Assembly: GCF_028898945.1 (NCBI RefSeq)
Contig: NZ_CP118607.1
Location: forward strand, 5,752,001 to 5,816,000
DNA: 64,000 nt
Origin: Pseudomonas sp. PSKL.D1
Lineage (GTDB): Bacteria; Pseudomonadota; Gammaproteobacteria; Pseudomonadales; Pseudomonadaceae
Direction of reading: 5' to 3'
The stretch's first letter is position 1. Each line of letters starts with the position of its first letter. Shown piece by piece: positions 17,354 to 30,335 of this stretch. The notes beneath the pieces are model-generated. The model was not told the origin of the DNA, searched no databases, and was given only the letters and a program-made list of their open reading frames with translations. Both the position numbers and the translations under genes were made by a program.

Positions 17354-17590
17354 TTAGACCTTGGCGCCAGCGCGACGGATGTCAACCAGAACGGCGTCGA
17401 TGCCGCGCTTGTCGATGATACGCATGCCCTTGGCGGAAACGCGCAGACGCACGAAACGGTTCTCGGACTCAACCCAGAAACGGTGGTGCTGCAGGTTCGG
17501 CAGGAAACGACGACGGGTTTTGTTGTTTGCGTGGGAAATGTTGTTCCCGGTTACTGGACCCTTACCAGTAACTTGACAGACTCTCGACAT
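17354..17590 (-). CDS. rpmB: 50S ribosomal protein L28
   Basis: A 78-residue ribosomal protein starting [20 protein letters not shown] with the conserved [13 protein letters not shown] (about residues 22-34). It is the first gene of the rpmB-rpmG operon. The upstream region has a promoter about 150 bp away and a leader that can fold. Confidence 0.97.
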
Positions 17591-17737
17591 GACTCAGCCC
17601 TCTAAAACCACATGCCCAACCCGGCATGGGTTGGCCGCTTAATCTCTCAGTCTTTGGCGCCAGGCGCCGTGATTCTGGAGGTCTTATCGACCGGATCCGC
17701 TGATGCGACAGGCCGAGCCCCTAGAAAAGAGCGCTGC

Positions 17738-17766
17738 TTTATACCAGAAAGACTACGCCACAACAA
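17738..17766 (-). promoter_or_regulatory. Candidate rpmB-rpmG promoter
   Basis: Read leftward, TTGTTG (17766-17761) is followed by 17 bp and TATAAA (17743-17738). The gap 17591-17951 is the only stretch over 300 bp without a gene. It also holds a CCAACCC/GGGTTGG hairpin (about 17617-17635) in the rpmB leader and the palindrome GGCGCCAGGCGCC (17654-17666). Nothing else is recognised in it. Confidence 0.5.
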
Positions 17767-17951
17767 CAGAAGATGAGCATCTGCTTGCTGCAAATCGTGC
17801 GCGAGCAGCATAGCGACTCGCCCGCCGCGCTGTCGACCGCTCGTCGCCAAACACCAGAAAAAGAGGGTGGTCATTTCTTGTTACGCGCACTAGGGTAGGA
17901 CATTTCCAGACTGCAATGGCAGATGGGCCACTGATCAGCCAAGGAGCCACC

Positions 17952-19541
17952 ATGCGTGCTGCCGCCCTTTCCTTATTGTTCACTTCCCTGCTTGCCGCAG
18001 GCATTGCCCAGGCCGCACCGCTGAGTGTCTGCACTGAAGCCAGCCCCGAAGGCTTTGACGTAGTGCAGTACAACTCGCTGACCACCACCAACGCATCAGC
18101 TGATGTGCTGATGAACCGCCTGGTCGAATTCGATGCAGCCCAGGGCAAGGTCGTCCCAAGCCTGGCGCAGAGCTGGACGGTATCGCCCGACGGGCTGGTC
18201 TACGATTTCAAGCTGCGTGAAGCGGTCAAGTTCCACTCCACACCGTATTTCAAGCCAACGCGCGAACTGAATGCCGAAGACGTGCTGTTCAGTTTCCAGC
18301 GCATGCTCTACCCGGCACACCCGTGGCACAAAACAGCGCCAGGTGGATATCCGCACGCCCAGTCGTTACAGCTCGGCAGCCTGATCAAGTCGATCGAGGC
18401 ACCAGAACCAGGCATTGTGCGTTTTACCCTCACTCACGCAGATGCCACCTTCCTGGCAACCCTGAGCATGGGCTTTGCGTCCATCTATTCCGCCGAATAC
18501 GCCGACAAGCTGCTCAAGGCCGGCACCCCGGAAAAACTCAACAGCCAACCGATAGGCACCGGCCCGTTCGTGTTCCAGCGCTTCCAGAAAGACGCGGTGG
18601 TGCGCTACCGCGCCAACCCGGACTATTTTGCCGGCAAGCCGGCAGTTGACCCGTTGATTTTCGCCATCACCACCGACGCCAACGTGCGCCTGCAGAAGCT
18701 CAAGCGCAACGAATGCCAGGTAGCGCTTTCACCCAAGCCACTGGATGTTGCCGAAGCGGGCAAGGACGGCAACCTCAAGGTAGCGACCACGCCAGCCTTC
18801 ATGACCGCATTTGTGGCCATCAACAGTGAGCACCCGCCGCTGGACAAGCCTGAGGTACGCCAGGCGATCAACCTGGCCTTTGACAAGCAGGCCTACCTCA
18901 AGGCCGTGTTTGAAGACACTGCCACCGCCGCCAACGGCCCCTATCCGCCTAACACCTGGAGCTATGCCAAGGACCTGCCCGGTTACCCACTGGACCTGAA
19001 AAAGGCCAAGGCATTGCTGACAAAAGCTGGCCTGCCGGATGGGTTCAGCACCACGATCTGGACTCGCCCGTCGGGCAGCCTGCTCAACCCAAACCCCAGC
19101 CTTGGTGCACAAATGCTCCAGGCAGACCTGAGCAAAGTCGGCATCAAGGCAGAAATTCGCGTCATCGAGTGGGGCGAGCTGATTCGCCGGGCGAAGGCGG
19201 GCGAGCATGATCTGCTGTTCATGGGCTGGGCGGGCGACAACGGCGACCCGGACAACTTCCTCAGCCCGCAGTTTTCCTGTGCAGCGGTCAAATCCGGGAC
19301 CAACTTTGCGCGGTTCTGCGATAACCGTCTGGACCAGTTGATCAGCGCCGGGCGCACCACCAACGACCAAAGCGTACGCAGCCGGCTGTATCAGCAGGCG
19401 CAAACGCTGATTCAGCAGCAGGCATTGTGGGTGCCGCTGGCCCATCCGACGGCCACGGCCTTGCTGCACCAAGGGGTTGAGGGCTATCAGGTGAGCCCAT
19501 TCGGGCGCCTGGACTTCAGCAAGGTCTCGGTGGGTCGCTAA
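17952..19541 (+). CDS. ABC transporter substrate-binding protein, DppA-like (SBP family 5)
   Basis: A 529-residue periplasmic binding protein. A signal peptide (MRAAALSLLFTSLLAAGIAQAA) covers about 22 residues. The family 5 signature region follows as VPSLAQSWTVSPDGLVYDFKLREAVKFH (about residues 63-90). The C-terminal lobe contains LLFMGWAGDNGDPDNFLSPQFSC, as in dipeptide-binding proteins. The ATG at 17952 follows AGGAG. No permease or ATPase gene is adjacent, so it is an orphan component, probably feeding a dpp-type transporter encoded elsewhere. The ligand is likely a di- or oligopeptide. Confidence 0.85.
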   Translation: MRAAALSLLFTSLLAAGIAQAAPLSVCTEASPEGFDVVQYNSLTTTNASADVLMNRLVEFDAAQGKVVPSLAQSWTVSPDGLVYDFKLREAVKFHSTPYFKPTRELNAEDVLFSFQRMLYPAHPWHKTAPGGYPHAQSLQLGSLIKSIEAPEPGIVRFTLTHADATFLATLSMGFASIYSAEYADKLLKAGTPEKLNSQPIGTGPFVFQRFQKDAVVRYRANPDYFAGKPAVDPLIFAITTDANVRLQKLKRNECQVALSPKPLDVAEAGKDGNLKVATTPAFMTAFVAINSEHPPLDKPEVRQAINLAFDKQAYLKAVFEDTATAANGPYPPNTWSYAKDLPGYPLDLKKAKALLTKAGLPDGFSTTIWTRPSGSLLNPNPSLGAQMLQADLSKVGIKAEIRVIEWGELIRRAKAGEHDLLFMGWAGDNGDPDNFLSPQFSCAAVKSGTNFARFCDNRLDQLISAGRTTNDQSVRSRLYQQAQTLIQQQALWVPLAHPTATALLHQGVEGYQVSPFGRLDFSKVSVGR

Positions 19542-19576
19542 TGCCCGCGCCCGCCCCTCTACAGGGGCGGGCTTGC

Positions 19577-20257
19577 CTAAGCAACAATCCACCCTTGTTC
19601 AACCATGGACAACGGTTCCCCATCACCGACGATGATGTGATCGATCACCCGCACATCGATCAATGCCAGCGCACGCTTGAGCGCCAGTGTCATCTGCACG
19701 TCGTCCTGGCTGGGTTCACTGTTCCCGGACGGGTGGTTGTGGCAAAGAATCAATGCTGCCGCATTGTGCAACAGCGAGCGGCGCACCACCTCACGCGGGT
19801 AGATACTGGCCCGGTCAATAGTGCCGCGAAACAGTATTTCGAAAGCAAGTGGTCGGTGTTTGGTATCGAGAAACAGGCAGCCGAACACTTCACTGGCCTC
19901 ATGACGCAGCATTGCCTTGAGGTAACGCCGCACCGCTGACGGGCTTTCCATTGCTGGTGCACGCTCCATGCCTTCATCGAGGTATCGCCGACCAATTTCC
20001 AACAATGCCTGCAACTGAGCGTACTTGACCGGCCCCAGGCCCGGCTCGCGCAAAACGGCCGCGCGGTCGGCCTCCAGAAACTGCCTGAGCCCGCCAAATC
20101 GCACCAGCAGCCCGCGCGCCAGGTCCAGCACGTTACAGCCCGCAACACCCGAGCCCAGCAGTACGGCAACCAGTTCGGCGTCCGACAACACCCCTGCGCC
20201 TCGCAACAGCAATTTTTCCCTTGGCCGCTCTTCAACTGGCCATTCCCTGATGTTCAT
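19577..20257 (-). CDS. radC: RadC-like JAB domain protein
   Basis: A 226-residue protein with an N-terminal helix-hairpin-helix-like segment (about residues 1-100) and a C-terminal MPN/JAMM domain. The metal-binding motif is [15 protein letters not shown] (about residues 172-186), with an upstream glutamate in the [11 protein letters not shown] strand. The old assignment to DNA repair is not well supported; it is probably a metalloprotease-like protein of unknown target (UPF0758). It is divergent from coaBC, as in other pseudomonads. Confidence 0.9.
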   Translation of the reverse strand: MNIREWPVEERPREKLLLRGAGVLSDAELVAVLLGSGVAGCNVLDLARGLLVRFGGLRQFLEADRAAVLREPGLGPVKYAQLQALLEIGRRYLDEGMERAPAMESPSAVRRYLKAMLRHEASEVFGCLFLDTKHRPLAFEILFRGTIDRASIYPREVVRRSLLHNAAALILCHNHPSGNSEPSQDDVQMTLALKRALALIDVRVIDHIIVGDGEPLSMVEQGWIVA

Positions 20258-20383
20258 ATGCCTCCTGGCAACCCACTACGGCCTGTTTCAGCCCTGTGTT
20301 AATCTATTTCGCTTCGTAAATGCGACGTTCTGCCGCAGGCAGATTACCGTCGCCGCCCGCTTTCACTGGAAAAAGGCAAGCCT

Positions 20384-21595
20384 ATGCAGCGGCTGTATCG
20401 CAAGCGCATCGTTCTCGGCGTGGGTGGTGGCATTGCCGCCTACAAAAGTGCCGAACTGATTCGCCGACTCCTGGAGCACGGCGCGCAGGTGCGCGTCGTC
20501 ATGACCCGTGGTGGTGCCGAGTTCATCACTCCGCTCACCCTGCAGGCGCTGTCCGGCCACCCGGTGCACATGGATTTGCTCGACCCCGCCGCAGAGGCGG
20601 CCATGGGCCATATCGAACTGGCCAAATGGGCCGACCTGGTGCTCATCGCCCCGGCAACCGCCGACCTCATGGCACGCATGGCACAGGGCATGGCTGACGA
20701 CCTGCTGACCACCCTGGTGCTGGCCACCGATGCCACCGTGGCCGTTGCCCCGGCCATGAATCAGGCCATGTGGCGCGACCCAGCCACCCAAGCCAACCTC
20801 GCGCTGCTCAAAGACCGCGGCATTCAGGTATTCGGCCCTGCGTCCGGTAGCCAGGCCTGCGGCGACGTTGGGCTGGGCCGCATGCTCGAAGCCACCGACC
20901 TGGCCTGGTGCGCCGCCGAAAGCTTCAAACGCCAAGCGCTCACCGGCAAACACGTGCTGATTACCGCCGGCCCGACCCAGGAAAACATCGACCCGGTGCG
21001 CTACATCACCAATCATAGCTCCGGCAAGATGGGTTTCGCTCTGGCCGAGGCAGCCGCAGAAGCCGGTGCTCGGGTAACCCTCGTGACCGGCCCGGTGCAC
21101 CTGCAAACGCCTGACCGGGTCAACCGGATTGACGTGGTGAGCGCGCGCGACATGCTTGCGGCCTGTGAAGCTGCCATGCCATGCGACCTGTTCATCGCCT
21201 CCGCTGCGGTCGCGGACTACCGCCCGGAAGTGGTTGCACCACAAAAATTGAAGAAAGACCCTACCACCGGCGACGGCATGCTGCTGCAGATGGTGCGCAA
21301 TCCCGATATCCTTGCCACCATTGCTGGCCGCGATGACCGCCCGTTCAGCGTCGGCTTCGCTGCCGAAACCGAACACTTGCTCGATTACGCCACGCGCAAG
21401 CTCAAGGACAAGAACCTCGACCTGATCGTCGCCAATGATGTGGCCAACCCCAGCATCGGCTTCAACAGCGAAGAAAACGCCCTGACCGTGATCGACCGCC
21501 AGCAACACCAGACCCTCTTCGCGCAGACCAGCAAGGGCAAGATCGCCCGGCAACTGGTCGCCTTCATCGCCGAACGGCTCAATCAGGTTCAATAA
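20384..21595 (+). CDS. coaBC: Bifunctional phosphopantothenoylcysteine decarboxylase / phosphopantothenate-cysteine ligase
   Basis: A 403-residue bifunctional enzyme for two steps of coenzyme A synthesis. The N-terminal FMN-dependent CoaC domain (about residues 1-190) shows [14 protein letters not shown], the PAMNQAMW motif and the cysteine-containing [11 protein letters not shown]. The C-terminal CoaB domain (about residues 190-403) shows [18 protein letters not shown] and the HSSGKMG segment. Its position, with dut starting 5 bp after it, is the usual gammaproteobacterial operon. Confidence 0.96.
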   Translation: MQRLYRKRIVLGVGGGIAAYKSAELIRRLLEHGAQVRVVMTRGGAEFITPLTLQALSGHPVHMDLLDPAAEAAMGHIELAKWADLVLIAPATADLMARMAQGMADDLLTTLVLATDATVAVAPAMNQAMWRDPATQANLALLKDRGIQVFGPASGSQACGDVGLGRMLEATDLAWCAAESFKRQALTGKHVLITAGPTQENIDPVRYITNHSSGKMGFALAEAAAEAGARVTLVTGPVHLQTPDRVNRIDVVSARDMLAACEAAMPCDLFIASAAVADYRPEVVAPQKLKKDPTTGDGMLLQMVRNPDILATIAGRDDRPFSVGFAAETEHLLDYATRKLKDKNLDLIVANDVANPSIGFNSEENALTVIDRQQHQTLFAQTSKGKIARQLVAFIAERLNQVQ

Positions 21596-21600
21596 GTTAC

Positions 21601-22056
21601 ATGCACGCTCTACAAGCCAAAATCCTCGACCCACGCCTGGGCAACGAATTCCCGCTGCCCCAGTACGCCACCCCAGGCTCCGCCGGCCTTGACCTGCGCG
21701 CCCTGCTCAAAGAAGACACCGTTCTTGAGCCAGGTCAGACCGTGCTCATCCCGACTGGCCTATCGATCTACATCGGCGACCCAGGTTTGGCGGCAATGAT
21801 TCTGCCGCGCTCGGGCCTGGGCCATAAGCACGGCATCGTGCTCGGCAACCTGGTCGGCCTGATCGACTCGGATTACCAGGGCGAACTGATGGTGTCGTGC
21901 TGGAACCGTGGCAACACGCCGTTCACCATCGCCGTTGGCGAGCGCATTGCCCAACTGGTGCTCGTGCCTGTGGTACAAGCGCATTTCGACATCGTGGAAA
22001 GCTTCGACGAAAGCCAGCGCGGCACTGGCGGCTTCGGCCACTCCGGTACCAACTGA
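21601..22056 (+). CDS. dut: Deoxyuridine 5'-triphosphate nucleotidohydrolase
   Basis: A 151-residue trimeric dUTPase that hydrolyses dUTP to dUMP, keeping uracil out of DNA and supplying thymidylate synthesis. All the motifs are present: AGLDLRA (about residue 29), [10 protein letters not shown] (about residue 71), the nucleoside-binding [13 protein letters not shown] and the C-terminal [10 protein letters not shown]. It is 5 bp after coaBC, probably translationally coupled. Confidence 0.97.
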   Translation: MHALQAKILDPRLGNEFPLPQYATPGSAGLDLRALLKEDTVLEPGQTVLIPTGLSIYIGDPGLAAMILPRSGLGHKHGIVLGNLVGLIDSDYQGELMVSCWNRGNTPFTIAVGERIAQLVLVPVVQAHFDIVESFDESQRGTGGFGHSGTN

Positions 22057-22168
22057 GCCCTTCAAGCGACCGCTCGGGCCATGGATGGCGAACTCTCCGG
22101 CGATTCCATCGTCCAAGCGTTCAGTTTGTGCCTGCCCGGCAAGCCTTTGACTAATGGAGCTTCCAGAG

Positions 22169-23566
22169 ATGAACGACATGGCCCACCTGGTCCCCGCACT
22201 GCCTGACAGCATTTTCCGCGCCTATGACATCCGCGGCGTTGTCGGCAAAACCTTGCACGCCGAAACCGCCTACTGGATCGGCCGCGCCATCGGCGCACAA
22301 AGCCTGGCTCAGGGTGAACCGCAGGTTTCTGTCGGCCGCGATGGTCGCCTGTCCGGCCCGATGCTGGTCGAGCAATTGATCCAGGGCCTGGCCGATGCGG
22401 GCTGCCAGGTCACCGACGTTGGCCTGGTGCCTACCCCGGCGCTGTACTACGCCGCCAACGTGCTGGCCGGCAAGTCCGGCGTAATGCTCACCGGCAGTCA
22501 CAACCCCTCTGACTACAACGGCTTCAAGATCATCATCGCCGGCGACACCCTGGCCAATGAGCAGATCCAGGCCCTGCTGACCCGCCTGAAAACCAACGAC
22601 CTGACGCGTGCAGAAGGCAGCGTGCAGAAAGTCGAAATCCTTGACCGCTACTTCCAGCAAATCGTCGGCGACGTGAAGCTGGCCAAGAAGCTCAAGGTGG
22701 TCGTGGACTGCGGCAACGGTGCCGCTGGCGTCATCGCGCCGCAACTGATCGAGGCCTTGGGCTGCGAAGTCATCCCGTTGTTCTGCGAGGTGGACGGCAA
22801 CTTCCCCAACCACCACCCGGACCCGGGCAAGCCTGAAAACCTCGAAGACCTGATCGCCAAGGTCAAGGAAACCGGCGCCGACATCGGCCTGGCCTTCGAC
22901 GGCGACGGCGATCGCGTGGGCGTAGTGACCAACACAGGCAACATCGTCTACCCGGACCGCTTGCTGATGCTGTTTGCCCAGGACGTGCTGTCGCGCAACC
23001 CGGGCGCAGAAATCATCTTCGATGTGAAGTGCACCCGCCGCCTGACCCCGCTGATCGAGCAACACGGTGGCCGCCCGCTAATGTGGAAAACCGGTCATTC
23101 GTTGATCAAGAAGAAGATGAAGCAAACCGGTTCGCTGCTGGCCGGCGAAATGAGCGGGCACATCTTCATCAAGGAACGCTGGTATGGTTTTGACGATGGC
23201 ATCTACAGTGCCGCGCGCCTGCTGGAGATCCTCAGCAAGGCCGGGCAGAGCGCAGAAACCCTGTTTGCCGCCTTCCCGGATGATATTTCCACGCCGGAAA
23301 TCAACATTGATGTGACCGACGAGGGTAAATTCAGCATCATTGATGCACTGCAACGCGACGCCGACTGGGGCGAAGCCAACCTGACCACCATTGACGGTGT
23401 GCGGGTTGACTATGCCAAGGGCTGGGGCCTGGTGCGCGCCTCCAACACCACGCCGGTGCTGGTACTGCGCTTCGAAGCCGAAAGCGACGCCGAGTTGCAA
23501 CGTATCAAGGATGTATTCCGCGCCCAGTTGCTGAGGGTTGCCCCTGAGCTGCAACTGCCGTTCTGA
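22169..23566 (+). CDS. algC: Phosphomannomutase/phosphoglucomutase
   Basis: A 465-residue alpha-D-phosphohexomutase that makes mannose-1-phosphate and glucose-1-phosphate for alginate, LPS and other polysaccharides. The active serine lies in TGSHNPSDYNG (about residue 110) and the metal-binding loop is AFDGDGDRVG (about residues 242-251). The phosphate-binding RASNTTPVLVLRFEA is near the C-terminus. The ATG at 22169 follows GGAG by 9 bases; ATG at 22178 would match the length of P. aeruginosa AlgC even better. It precedes argB by 30 bp. Confidence 0.95.
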   Translation: MNDMAHLVPALPDSIFRAYDIRGVVGKTLHAETAYWIGRAIGAQSLAQGEPQVSVGRDGRLSGPMLVEQLIQGLADAGCQVTDVGLVPTPALYYAANVLAGKSGVMLTGSHNPSDYNGFKIIIAGDTLANEQIQALLTRLKTNDLTRAEGSVQKVEILDRYFQQIVGDVKLAKKLKVVVDCGNGAAGVIAPQLIEALGCEVIPLFCEVDGNFPNHHPDPGKPENLEDLIAKVKETGADIGLAFDGDGDRVGVVTNTGNIVYPDRLLMLFAQDVLSRNPGAEIIFDVKCTRRLTPLIEQHGGRPLMWKTGHSLIKKKMKQTGSLLAGEMSGHIFIKERWYGFDDGIYSAARLLEILSKAGQSAETLFAAFPDDISTPEINIDVTDEGKFSIIDALQRDADWGEANLTTIDGVRVDYAKGWGLVRASNTTPVLVLRFEAESDAELQRIKDVFRAQLLRVAPELQLPF

Positions 23567-24502
<936 letters not shown>

Positions 24503-24537
24503 TAACCTGCCCGCGAAGAGGCCGGAACAGGCAGTAC

Positions 24538-24572
24538 AAAAAAGGCGACCTTCACTAGAAGGTCGCCTTTTT
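24538..24572. terminator. Bidirectional argB/pyrE terminator
   Basis: AAAAAAGGCGACCTT and AAGGTCGCCTTTTT form an almost perfect stem around CACTAG, between the converging argB and pyrE genes. Confidence 0.92.
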
Positions 24573-24588
24573 CGTTACCAGGCCAGGA

Positions 24589-25230
24589 TCAGATCCCGTA
24601 TTGCGCCCGATACGCCTCGACGGCCGGCAGATGCTGCTTCAATTGCGGGTCATCGGCCAGGAATTCCAGTACCTGGGTCAGCGAAACGATGCTGACTACC
24701 GGAATACCAAAGTCACGCTCAACTTCCTGGATTGCCGACAGCTCGCCGTTGCCCCGCTCTTCGCGGTTCAATGCGATCAGCACACCAGCGGCTTTGGCCT
24801 GCTGAGCGTTGATGATCTGCATCACTTCGCGAATGGCGGTGCCAGCGGTGATCACGTCATCAATGATCAGCACTTCACCGGCCAGCGGTGCGCCGACCAG
24901 GCTGCCGCCCTCACCGTGATCCTTGGCTTCCTTGCGGTTGAAGCACCATGGCACATCGAGCTGATGCTGGTCAGCCAAGGCCACAGCGGTGGTGGCCGCC
25001 AGGGGAATGCCCTTGTAGGCAGGCCCGAACAGCACGTCGAACGGGATTTTGCTGTCGACGATGGCCGCCGCGTAGCAACGCCCCAGCTGGGCCAGTGCAG
25101 AACCCGTGTTAAACAGGCCGGCATTGAAGAAATACGGGCTGGTACGCCCCGATTTAAGAGTGAACTCACCGAAACGCAGGACCCCGCGATCGATGGCAAA
25201 ACGGATAAAGTCGCGCTGATACGGCTGCAT
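24589..25230 (-). CDS. pyrE: Orotate phosphoribosyltransferase
   Basis: A 213-residue enzyme joining orotate and PRPP to OMP in pyrimidine synthesis. The PRPP loop is [14 protein letters not shown] (about residues 119-132), and [11 protein letters not shown] (about residues 68-78) with [13 protein letters not shown] form the orotate and flexible-loop region. The length is normal. It is divergent from crc (80 bp gap), the conserved pseudomonad arrangement. Confidence 0.96.
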   Translation of the reverse strand: MQPYQRDFIRFAIDRGVLRFGEFTLKSGRTSPYFFNAGLFNTGSALAQLGRCYAAAIVDSKIPFDVLFGPAYKGIPLAATTAVALADQHQLDVPWCFNRKEAKDHGEGGSLVGAPLAGEVLIIDDVITAGTAIREVMQIINAQQAKAAGVLIALNREERGNGELSAIQEVERDFGIPVVSIVSLTQVLEFLADDPQLKQHLPAVEAYRAQYGI

Positions 25231-25310
25231 GGAAAGTCCCGGACACCACGGATTTAGCTAAATGGGTTGAGCTCGGGTATCATACACGCACGAGAAATTT
25301 GGGGCCATTT

Positions 25311-26090
25311 ATGCGGATCATCAGTGTGAACGTGAATGGCATTCAGGCTGCAGCCGAGCGCGGATTGCTCAGCTGGCTGCAAGCCCAGAATGCCGACGTC
25401 ATCTGCCTTCAGGATACCCGCGCCTCGGCCTTTGAACTCGACGACCCAGCTTTCCAGCTCGATGGCTATTTCCTTTATGCCTGCGACGCAGAAGTACCCG
25501 CCCAAGGTGGCGTGGCACTGTACTCGCGCATGCAGCCCAAGGCAGTCATCACCGGCCTGGGCTTCGAGACAGCCGACCGCTACGGGCGTTATCTGCAAGC
25601 AGATTTCGACAAAGTGAGTATTGCCACCTTGCTGCTGCCTTCGGGCATGAACGGCGACGAAGACTTGAACCAGAAATTCAAGTTGATGGACGACTTCGGC
25701 AAATACCTGGACAAGCAGCGCCGTAAACGTCGCGAATACATTTATTGCGGCTCGTTCTACGTGGCGCAGCAGAAGCTGGACATCAAAAACTGGCGTGACA
25801 GCCAGCAGTCTCCAGGCTTCCTGCCACCAGAGCGTGCCTGGATGGATGCAATTACCGGCGACATGGGCTATGTGGATGCCCTGCGCGAGGTCAGCCGTGA
25901 AGGCGACCAGTACAGCTGGTGGCCGGATAATGAACAAGCAGAAATGCTCAACCTGGGCTATCGGTTCGACTACCAGATCCTGACCCCAGGCCTGCGCCGC
26001 TTCGTGCGCAACGCCCGTCTGCCGCGCCAGCCGCGCTTCTCGCAGCATGCGCCGCTGATTGTCGACTACGATTGGACGTTGACGATCTGA
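25311..26090 (+). CDS. crc: Catabolite repression control protein Crc
   Basis: A 259-residue protein of the endonuclease-exonuclease-phosphatase fold, the exact Crc length. It starts MRIISVNVNGIQAAAERG, and retains the scaffold ICLQDTRA rather than the catalytic glutamate-containing LQET of true nucleases; the C-terminal SQHAPLIVDY replaces SDH. Crc has no nuclease activity and works with Hfq on A-rich mRNA sites to impose carbon catabolite repression. The ATG at 25311 is used. A candidate target site lies in this window at 15853. Confidence 0.95.
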   Translation: MRIISVNVNGIQAAAERGLLSWLQAQNADVICLQDTRASAFELDDPAFQLDGYFLYACDAEVPAQGGVALYSRMQPKAVITGLGFETADRYGRYLQADFDKVSIATLLLPSGMNGDEDLNQKFKLMDDFGKYLDKQRRKRREYIYCGSFYVAQQKLDIKNWRDSQQSPGFLPPERAWMDAITGDMGYVDALREVSREGDQYSWWPDNEQAEMLNLGYRFDYQILTPGLRRFVRNARLPRQPRFSQHAPLIVDYDWTLTI

Positions 26091-26114
26091 ATGCCGAGGG
26101 CCTCAAAGAGGCCC

Positions 26115-26164
26115 ATCGCGGATAAATCCGCTCCTACAAGCGTAGGAGCGGATTTATCCGCGAT
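26115..26164. repeat. REP palindrome, GGATAAATCC family
   Basis: A perfect 23-bp inverted repeat (26115-26137 with 26142-26164) with a 4-base loop, between converging crc and rph. Confidence 0.9.
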
Positions 26165-26178
26165 GAAGGCAACACAAA

Positions 26179-26901
26179 TCAATCAGCCAAAGCTGCCTGC
26201 TGCAATTCGAAGATCTCGTTCATGCCCTTCTGCGCCAATGCCAACATCGCATTGAAGTCTTCAGGCTGGAACGGCGCACCTTCAGCAGTACCCTGCACCT
26301 CGATGAAACCACCGGCACTGGTCATGACCACGTTCAGGTCGGTTTCGGCTGCGGAATCTTCCAGGTAGTCCAGGTCCAGCACTGCCTCGCCCTGATACAT
26401 ACCCACCGAAACAGCGGCAATCATGTGCTTGAGCGGGTTGCCAGCCTTCAGGCCGCCACGTTTCTTGATCACCGCCAGGGCGTCGCACAGGGCGACCATG
26501 GCACCGGTGATGGACGCCGTGCGGGTGCCGCCGTCGGCCTGGATCACGTCGCAATCGACGTACAAGGTGATGTCGCCCAGCTTGCTCATGTCCAGCGCGG
26601 CGCGCAGCGAGCGGCCGATCAGGCGCTGGATTTCCAGGGTACGGCCACCCTGCTTGCCACGGCTGGCTTCACGCTGGTTACGTTCGCCGGTGGAGCGCGG
26701 CAGCATGCCGTATTCGGCGGTCAGCCAGCCTTGGCCCTGGCCTTTGAGGAAGCGCGGCACACCGTTCTCGACACTGACCGTGCAGATGACCTTGGTGTCA
26801 CCGAACTCGACCAGTACCGACCCTTCGGCGTGCTTGGTGTAGTTGCGGGTGAGGCGGATCGAGCGGAGCTGATCGGCGGCGCGACCACTTGGACGTTTCA
26901 T
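26179..26901 (-). CDS. rph: Ribonuclease PH
   Basis: A 240-residue phosphorolytic 3'-exoribonuclease that trims tRNA precursors. It starts [13 protein letters not shown] and carries the conserved [21 protein letters not shown] (about residues 17-37), the phosphate-binding [19 protein letters not shown] and the metal-binding [16 protein letters not shown] (about residues 115-130). The C-terminus is intact, unlike the frameshifted rph of E. coli K-12 strains. ATG at 26901. A TATAAT-like -10 lies on the leftward strand near 26939-26944. Confidence 0.96.
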   Translation of the reverse strand: MKRPSGRAADQLRSIRLTRNYTKHAEGSVLVEFGDTKVICTVSVENGVPRFLKGQGQGWLTAEYGMLPRSTGERNQREASRGKQGGRTLEIQRLIGRSLRAALDMSKLGDITLYVDCDVIQADGGTRTASITGAMVALCDALAVIKKRGGLKAGNPLKHMIAAVSVGMYQGEAVLDLDYLEDSAAETDLNVVMTSAGGFIEVQGTAEGAPFQPEDFNAMLALAQKGMNEIFELQQAALAD

Positions 26902-27128
26902 CTGGGATACCTGTACTGGGACTTTGAATCTGCCCAGCATTATAGAGCCCGCAGTCCAATGAAGACATGCCTATTGTCGAGCGGTGGACGGCCTGTCGCC
27001 TTTTCCCACTGCCAGTGCGTGCGATCTGTAACATGGTCGGATTGGGCGGCAAGGCCGCACTGCGCTACAATCCTGCGCCTTGCAGCCGAAAGGCTTTTCG
27101 CTCATTTCATCTACGCGAGGTACTCTCC

Positions 27129-28626
<1,498 letters not shown>

Positions 28627-28682
28627 TAGAACGAGTGGGGCTGCGTTGCAGCCCTATCCGACCGGTCCGGCGCCCCCCAGCT

Positions 28683-30221
28683 TTACTCCTGCAATTGCAG
28701 GGTCGCTTGCTGCCGCAAGGTAGCCCCCAGGAAATACGCCGGCGCCCGCATCCGCGACAACATCATCAGCACAATACCCAGTGCCGAGATGATCGCCGCA
28801 ATCACGAACACCAGCCCCAACCCACCCACATGCGAACCGCTGCCGAAATCCGGCGAGGCGCTGTCGATGGCCGTGCGCACGAATATCACCGACAAGATCA
28901 CCCCACCCACCAGCGGGCACAGGCCGCGCATGAAGAAGTGGCGCAGGCTGTCAAACAGGCTGTGGCGGAAGTACCAGACACAGGCAAACGCCGTCAGCGA
29001 ATAGTAGAAACAGATCATCATGCCCAGCGCCGTGATGGTGTCGGCCAGCACGTTCTCACTCAAGGTACGCATGGTCACGTAGAACAGGCCCGCTGCAATG
29101 CCGGCACAAATGGTCGCATAACGCGGTGTTTGTGAACGCGGGCAGACTTCGGCAAAGCGCTGCGGCACAGCACCGTAGTAACCCATGGCGAGCAGGGTGC
29201 GCGCAGGCGACACGAAGGTCGACTGCAGCGAGGCAGCGGTGCTGGCCAGCACGGCAATCGACATCAAAATGGCCAAAGGCCCCATTACCGGCCCTGCCAG
29301 GTGGGCAAAGACGTTTTCCTGAATGCGCGGGTTATTCAGGCCCAGGCCATCTTCGCTGATCCCGGCGAACTGCAGGGTGGCGATGGCAGTGAGCAGGTAC
29401 AGCCCGAGGATCAACAGCACTGTCCAGGTTGCCGCCTTGCCCGGAACCTCCTCGCTGCCGATCGACTCTTCACTGACCGTCAGGCACACATCCCAACCCC
29501 AGAAGATGAAGATTGATAGCGACAGCCCCGCCGCAAAGGCGGAGAACGACTCGACGCCGAACGGGTTGAACCAGGCCAGGTCGAATGCCAACGGTGGTGG
29601 CGCGGTGGTTTCACTGAACGCCGCAAAGGCAAAACCGATCAGCACCAGCAACTGCAAGGCCACAAGCCCATACTGAACTGTCATGGTCGTGGTCATGCCC
29701 CGACAACAGATCCACACCGCCAGGGCAATAAACACGCAACAAGTGGTGATGTTGACCAGCAAATTGTCCGCAAGGGCTGCCAGTTCGTGGTTGCCGGTGA
29801 TCTGCGCAAGGAAGAGGTAGAAGAAATCGACCGCCACGCCCGCCAGGTTGGATAGCACGATAGTGGTGGCGACCACCAAGCCCCAACCTCCGATCCAGCC
29901 AATCATCGGGCCGAATGCACGGGCCGACCAGGTAAAGGACGTACCGCTATCTGGCTCCGCCGAATTCAACTCGCGGTAGCCGAGGGCCACCAGCAGCATG
30001 GGCAGGAAACCAACGATGAAGACTGCAGGAAGGTGTGCACCGACCTCGCGCACGGTCGGACCCAGTGCGCCGGTCAAGGTATAGACCGGCGCGATGGTGG
30101 AAATGCCCAGGACTACGCTGGCCAGCAGTCCCAGGCGGCCTTTGGCCAACCCTTTGCTGCGCTGAGTACCGCCCGAGTCGGCCGCATCGGGTGGGCGGCC
30201 GGCTTCTGTGTAATTGCTCAT
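28683..30221 (-). CDS. APC-family amino acid/polyamine permease
   Basis: A 512-residue inner-membrane permease with about 12 hydrophobic helices. A cytoplasmic N-terminus of about 25 residues is followed by the family's first helix LLASVVLGISTIAPVYTLTGALG (about residues 32-54). It resembles the PotE/PuuP-like branch of the APC superfamily. Its position after puuD- and puuA-like genes on the same strand, 114 bp away, makes putrescine or a related amine the likely substrate, though an amino acid such as glutamate cannot be excluded. Confidence 0.82.
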   Translation of the reverse strand: MSNYTEAGRPPDAADSGGTQRSKGLAKGRLGLLASVVLGISTIAPVYTLTGALGPTVREVGAHLPAVFIVGFLPMLLVALGYRELNSAEPDSGTSFTWSARAFGPMIGWIGGWGLVVATTIVLSNLAGVAVDFFYLFLAQITGNHELAALADNLLVNITTCCVFIALAVWICCRGMTTTMTVQYGLVALQLLVLIGFAFAAFSETTAPPPLAFDLAWFNPFGVESFSAFAAGLSLSIFIFWGWDVCLTVSEESIGSEEVPGKAATWTVLLILGLYLLTAIATLQFAGISEDGLGLNNPRIQENVFAHLAGPVMGPLAILMSIAVLASTAASLQSTFVSPARTLLAMGYYGAVPQRFAEVCPRSQTPRYATICAGIAAGLFYVTMRTLSENVLADTITALGMMICFYYSLTAFACVWYFRHSLFDSLRHFFMRGLCPLVGGVILSVIFVRTAIDSASPDFGSGSHVGGLGLVFVIAAIISALGIVLMMLSRMRAPAYFLGATLRQQATLQLQE

Positions 30222-30335
30222 GAGAAAACGCCGTAACTATTGGAATTGTTGTCACAGGCCTTGCAAGCAAGGCGCTTTCACTCATTGAAAGCTTGCGAAT
30301 CGGTATGAGTCATCCAAGACCTTCGGGTAATAACC

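Noticed and set aside
28638-28654. Terminator after gmk (GGGCTGC-GTT-GCAGCCC)
   Set aside because: The stem is real but short, without a T-run; it was not confident enough to list.
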